Assembly (NCBI GenBank): GCA_007120095.1
Contig: SKOM01000203.1
Coordinates: 1 to 8,216, forward strand
From: Candidatus Competibacteraceae bacterium
GTDB lineage: Bacteria > Pseudomonadota > Gammaproteobacteria > Competibacterales > Competibacteraceae
Direction: 5' to 3'
DNA length: 8,216 bases
Part shown: piece after piece, positions 5,854 to 8,216 of the stretch
Layout of the letters: every line of letters starts with the position of its first letter
Numbering within the stretch: the first letter of the stretch is position 1
The notes under the pieces: generated by a model
What the model was told of the DNA's origin: nothing
The model's database searches: none
What the model saw: the letters and a program-made list of their open reading frames with translations, nothing else
Made by a program: the position numbers and the translations under genes

Positions 5854-6758
5854 GTCAGCTGTCCGAATGGGATCCGATGTCAGGTAGTCGGCTCACCATG
5901 GCAGAGCGGGTTTGGGAATATGCTCAGCTGATGCGCTGGGATCGCCCCATTGGCGCTTTATTGCTGCTGTGGCCTACCTTGTGGGCGTTATGGTTGGCTG
6001 GTGCAGGCCAGCCGCAGCAAGCGGTGGTCGTCATTTTCCTGCTTGGGGTCTGGGTGATGCGTTCGGTGGGTTGTGTGATTAATGATCTGGCGGATCGGCA
6101 CTTTGACCCTTTTGTCGAGCGCACCCGCGACCGCCCGCTGGCCAGCGGGCGGGTCAGCGTGCGTGAGGCGTTATTATTGACCGCCGTTTTGCTGTTGATT
6201 GCACTGGGGCTGGCACTGTTACTCAACCGTTTGGCGTTGATGCTGGCTGTGGTGGGTTTGCTGCTGGCGGTGATTTATCCATTCATGAAGCGCTTTCACC
6301 ATCTACCCCAGGCAAATTTGGGTCTGGCTTTCAGCTGGAGCATCCCCATGGCTTACGCGGCGTTAACCCATACCGTGCCTGCCGAGGCCTGGCTGTTATT
6401 TGTCGCCAATATGACCTGGGTGCTGGTTTACGACACTGAATACGCCATGGCTGATCGTGATGATGATCTCAAAATTGGCCTCAAATCCTCGGCTATTTTG
6501 TTTGGCCGATATGACCGGGCGCTGATCGGTGGCCTGCAACTGTTGACCTTATTACTGCTACTCGGTGTGGGCTGGGTTAATGAGCTCGGTGTCATGTATT
6601 ATCTGGGGCTGTTTGGTGCGGCTTGGCTGTTTCTATACCATCAGTATCTAATTCGCCAGCGTGATCGCAAAGAGTGTTTCAAAGCCTTTCTGAATAATAA
6701 CGGCGTAGGCCTGTGCGTATTTTGTGGTCTATTGCTAGCCCAACTGCCTCAATATTGA
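5850..6758 (+). CDS. ubiA: 4-hydroxybenzoate polyprenyltransferase UbiA
   Basis: UbiA is an integral inner-membrane enzyme that joins the polyprenyl tail to 4-hydroxybenzoate, the first membrane-bound step of ubiquinone synthesis. The 302-residue protein has about nine hydrophobic helices and both Asp-rich Mg/diphosphate motifs: Asn78-Asp79-x2-Asp82-x3-Asp86, and Asp195-Thr-x-Tyr198 with Asp202 to Asp206 (DRDDD). It also has the family blocks DRPIGALLLLWPTLWALW (31-48), YPFMKRFHHLPQ (143-154) and FSWSIPMAYA (161-170). The first ATG (5850) overlaps the ubiK stop but has a poor ribosome site. In-frame ATGs at 5877 and 5898 would trim 9 or 16 residues; the one at 5877 gives a length (293) closest to E. 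coli UbiA (290). The active-site residues look intact. hisB follows after 41 bp without a terminator. Confidence 0.96.
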   Translation: MSQLSEWDPMSGSRLTMAERVWEYAQLMRWDRPIGALLLLWPTLWALWLAGAGQPQQAVVVIFLLGVWVMRSVGCVINDLADRHFDPFVERTRDRPLASGRVSVREALLLTAVLLLIALGLALLLNRLALMLAVVGLLLAVIYPFMKRFHHLPQANLGLAFSWSIPMAYAALTHTVPAEAWLLFVANMTWVLVYDTEYAMADRDDDLKIGLKSSAILFGRYDRALIGGLQLLTLLLLLGVGWVNELGVMYYLGLFGAAWLFLYHQYLIRQRDRKECFKAFLNNNGVGLCVFCGLLLAQLPQY

Positions 6759-6799
6759 GTACACTGATGCCATCAGATCAGCGTAACGCTTTTGCTCCT

Positions 6800-7393
6800 A
6801 TGTCGGCACGTAAAGTTACCATTGAACGCGCAACCCTAGAGACTCAGATCCGCTTAAGCGTGGACTTAGACGGCAGCGGTGAGGTTGCACTTGCCAGCGG
6901 AATTGGCTTTTTCGATCACATGCTGGAACAGATCGCCCGCCACGGCATGATTGATTTGACGGTTGAAGCCAGTGGTGATCGGCAAGTTGATGATCACCAT
7001 ACCGTCGAGGATATCGGCATCACTTTCGGTCAGGCCCTGGCTCAAGCCATTGGCAACAAACAAGGCATTCAACGCTATGGCTATGCCTATGTGCCCCTGG
7101 ACGAAGCCCTGTCGCGAGTTGTGGTTGATTTTTCCGGACGCCCGGGTCTTGAATATCATGTCAAATTTCCGCGTGAGCGCATCGGGCAATTCGATGTCGA
7201 TTTGGTTCAAGAGTTCTTCCAAGGCTTGGTCAACCACGCCCGACTCACGCTGCACATTGATAATCTGCGTGGCCATAACGCCCATCACATCGCCGAAACC
7301 GTGTTCAAGGCGTGCGGACGCGCTTTGCGTATGGCCGTAGAACCCGATCCACGGCGGGCAGGCCACATTCCATCGACTAAAGGTGTTCTTTGA
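6800..7393 (+). CDS. hisB: Imidazoleglycerol-phosphate dehydratase HisB (monofunctional)
   Basis: HisB dehydrates imidazole glycerol phosphate to imidazole acetol phosphate, the sixth step of histidine synthesis, as a Mn-dependent multimer in the cytoplasm. With the ATG at 6800 the protein has 197 residues, the usual monofunctional length, and begins like its relatives (MSARKVTIERATLETQI). Metal and active-site motifs are FFDHM (37-41), His48, DDHHTVED (64-71), His146 in NHARLTLHIDNLRGHN (145-160), and HNAHHIAE (159-166); it ends PSTKGVL. The frame stays open further left, with ATGs at 6767 and 6713, but these would add residues unlike the family, and the latter lies inside ubiA. No start has a strong ribosome site, so 6767 is not fully excluded. 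There is no fused phosphatase domain, unlike enteric HisB. hisH starts 13 bp after the stop. Confidence 0.95.
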   Translation: MSARKVTIERATLETQIRLSVDLDGSGEVALASGIGFFDHMLEQIARHGMIDLTVEASGDRQVDDHHTVEDIGITFGQALAQAIGNKQGIQRYGYAYVPLDEALSRVVVDFSGRPGLEYHVKFPRERIGQFDVDLVQEFFQGLVNHARLTLHIDNLRGHNAHHIAETVFKACGRALRMAVEPDPRRAGHIPSTKGVL

Positions 7394-7406
7394 GATACGA
7401 CCGCTG

Positions 7407-8051
7407 ATGGCCACCATTGCTGTTATCGATTATGGGATGGGCAATCTGCATTCGGTTGCCCGCGCCCTCAATCATGTCGCGCCTCGGGCGCGCGTTGCCG
7501 TGACTCAAGATCCTGAGGTAATTCTCGGCGCTGATCGGGTCGTGTTCCCCGGTCAAGGCGCGATGCGGGATTGTATGCAAGAGCTACAGCACCACGGGCT
7601 GATTGACGTGGTACGCACAGCAGCACGCAACCGGCCTTTTCTGGGGTTATGCCTCGGGCCACAGGCTCTGCTGACAACCAGTGAGGAAAACGGTGGAGTT
7701 GATGGGTTAAATATTTTGCCGGGGTGCAGTTTGTGGTTCGGTCATCAGTTGCGTTCAGCCCCCTTGGCGCATTTGCATCTTAAGATTCCCCATATGGGCT
7801 GGAACCGGGTTCACCAAACCCGTGCCCATCCGCTGTGGGAATCGATTCAACAAGACAGTCGCTTCTATTTTGTACACAGTTATTACCTGCTGCCTGACGA
7901 CGCTGATCTAACCGTCGGGCTAACGGATTACGGCTTTGATTTTACTTCAGCCATGGCTCAAGATAATGTGTTTGCCGTGCAATTCCATCCGGAGAAAAGC
8001 GCGGCAGCCGGACTACAGTTGCTGGCTAATTTCAGTCGCTGGCAACCCTGA
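7407..8051 (+). CDS. hisH: Imidazole glycerol phosphate synthase, glutaminase subunit HisH
   Basis: HisH hydrolyses glutamine and passes ammonia to HisF; together they make imidazole glycerol phosphate and AICAR, which feeds back to PurH. The 214-residue protein shows the class-I glutamine amidotransferase order: IDYGMGNLHS (7-16), FPGQGAM (47-53, where the PGVG-type oxyanion strand has Gln in place of Val), the nucleophile Cys82 in GLCLGPQ (80-86), HSYYL (157-161), and His194/Glu196 in VQFHPEKSA (191-199). The start at ATG 7407 gives the family N-terminus MATIAVIDYG; the upstream in-frame GTG (7383) would lie inside hisB. The ribosome site is weak, so coupling to hisB translation is likely. 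The catalytic triad is complete. Confidence 0.95.
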   Translation: MATIAVIDYGMGNLHSVARALNHVAPRARVAVTQDPEVILGADRVVFPGQGAMRDCMQELQHHGLIDVVRTAARNRPFLGLCLGPQALLTTSEENGGVDGLNILPGCSLWFGHQLRSAPLAHLHLKIPHMGWNRVHQTRAHPLWESIQQDSRFYFVHSYYLLPDDADLTVGLTDYGFDFTSAMAQDNVFAVQFHPEKSAAAGLQLLANFSRWQP

Positions 8052-8079
8052 TTCACTAACCTCAGCGTTTTTATAGAGT

Positions 8080-8083
8080 GGAG
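8080..8083 (+). promoter_or_regulatory. Ribosome binding site of hisA
   Basis: GGAG lies eight bases before the ATG at 8092, supporting that start for the truncated hisA. Confidence 0.7.
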
Positions 8084-8091
8084 AATCCGAG

Positions 8092-8216
8092 ATGCTTCTG
8101 ATTCCAGCCATCGACCTTAAAGACGGGCAATGTGTGCGTTTGCGCCAAGGTCGGATGGATGATGTCACTGTATTTTCTGACGACCCGGTAGCGGTAGCCG
8201 ATCGTTGGGTCGCTGC
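8092..8216 (+). CDS. hisA: HisA, phosphoribosylformimino-AICAR-phosphate isomerase, N-terminal fragment (cut by window edge)
   Basis: HisA is the (beta/alpha)8-barrel isomerase that converts ProFAR to PRFAR, the substrate of HisH-HisF. Only 41 complete codons are present. They begin MLLIPAIDLKDGQCVRLRQG, the classic first strand and loop of HisA, with the catalytic Asp8 in PAID; residues 21-41 (from RMDDVTVFSDDP) also fit the family. It starts 40 bp after hisH on the same strand. The hisB-hisH-hisA order suggests hisF next, outside the window. HisF is excluded because its N-terminus typically reads LAKRIIPCLDV. Confidence 0.93.
   Translation, partial: MLLIPAIDLKDGQCVRLRQGRMDDVTVFSDDPVAVADRWVA

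Noticed and set aside
6780..6793. AGCG-TAA-CGCT mini-hairpin followed by TTT upstream of hisB
   Set aside because: A 4-bp stem with a 3-nt loop is too weak for a terminator and is expected by chance.
6713..6799. N-terminal extension of hisB into ubiA
   Set aside because: The first 29 codons overlap or follow the end of ubiA and do not resemble HisB; starting at 6800 gives the normal 197 residues.
6866..7417. 183-codon open frame on the minus strand opposite hisB
   Set aside because: hisB is unmistakable in the other strand over the same bases; the reverse frame has no recognisable domain and is a codon-usage shadow.
8037..8072. Possible terminator after hisH (CGCTG/CAGCG arms followed by five T)
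   Set aside because: The stem is only 5 bp with a 21-nt loop, and hisA follows on the same strand with a good ribosome site, so read-through is expected.

Overview
The window looks like chromosomal core sequence from a non-enteric gammaproteobacterium. It carries ubiquinone genes (ubiK, ubiA), a proteobacterial PII/AmtB nitrogen cluster with a sigma-54-type promoter, and a stand-alone hisB of 197 codons, where enteric bacteria have a bifunctional HisB. Base composition looks even across the window. I see no mobile element, CRISPR array, tRNA or rRNA. Species cannot be read from this sequence.

Layout, left to right. (1) Positions 1-918, plus strand: the 3' part of purH, cut by the window edge. 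(2) 933-3167, plus: a 744-residue MscS-family channel with a long periplasmic helical domain. (3) 3164-5243, minus: a three-gene nitrogen block transcribed PII (5243-4905), amtB (4850-3597), second PII (3502-3164). The last PII gene converges on the channel gene, and the two stop codons overlap. (4) 5244-5547: a 304-bp divergent control region. It holds a sigma-54-like promoter firing left into the nitrogen block, a perfect extended -10 sigma-70 promoter firing right into ubiK, and an NtrC-like dyad about 130 bp upstream of the inferred sigma-54 start. (5) 5548-6758, plus: ubiK and ubiA, overlapping by ATGA. (6) 6800 to the right edge, plus: hisB, hisH and the first 41 codons of hisA.

How the genes work together. 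AmtB brings in ammonium, and amtB-linked PII proteins plug it when nitrogen is plentiful. The control region has the parts expected for NtrC/sigma-54 induction under nitrogen limitation. UbiA makes the membrane-bound ubiquinone precursor, and UbiK assists later ubiquinone steps. HisB, HisH and HisA act in histidine synthesis. HisH (with HisF, not in the window) releases AICAR, the substrate of the PurH transformylase domain encoded at the left edge, so purine and histidine metabolism meet here.

Most of the window is ordinary housekeeping DNA and I find no convincing new system. The points most worth a second look are the PII-AmtB-PII arrangement (two PII copies about 75% identical, the distal one with Ser instead of Gly at position 89), the divergent control region with the NtrC-like site inside the ubiK leader, and the coiled-coil MscS channel.
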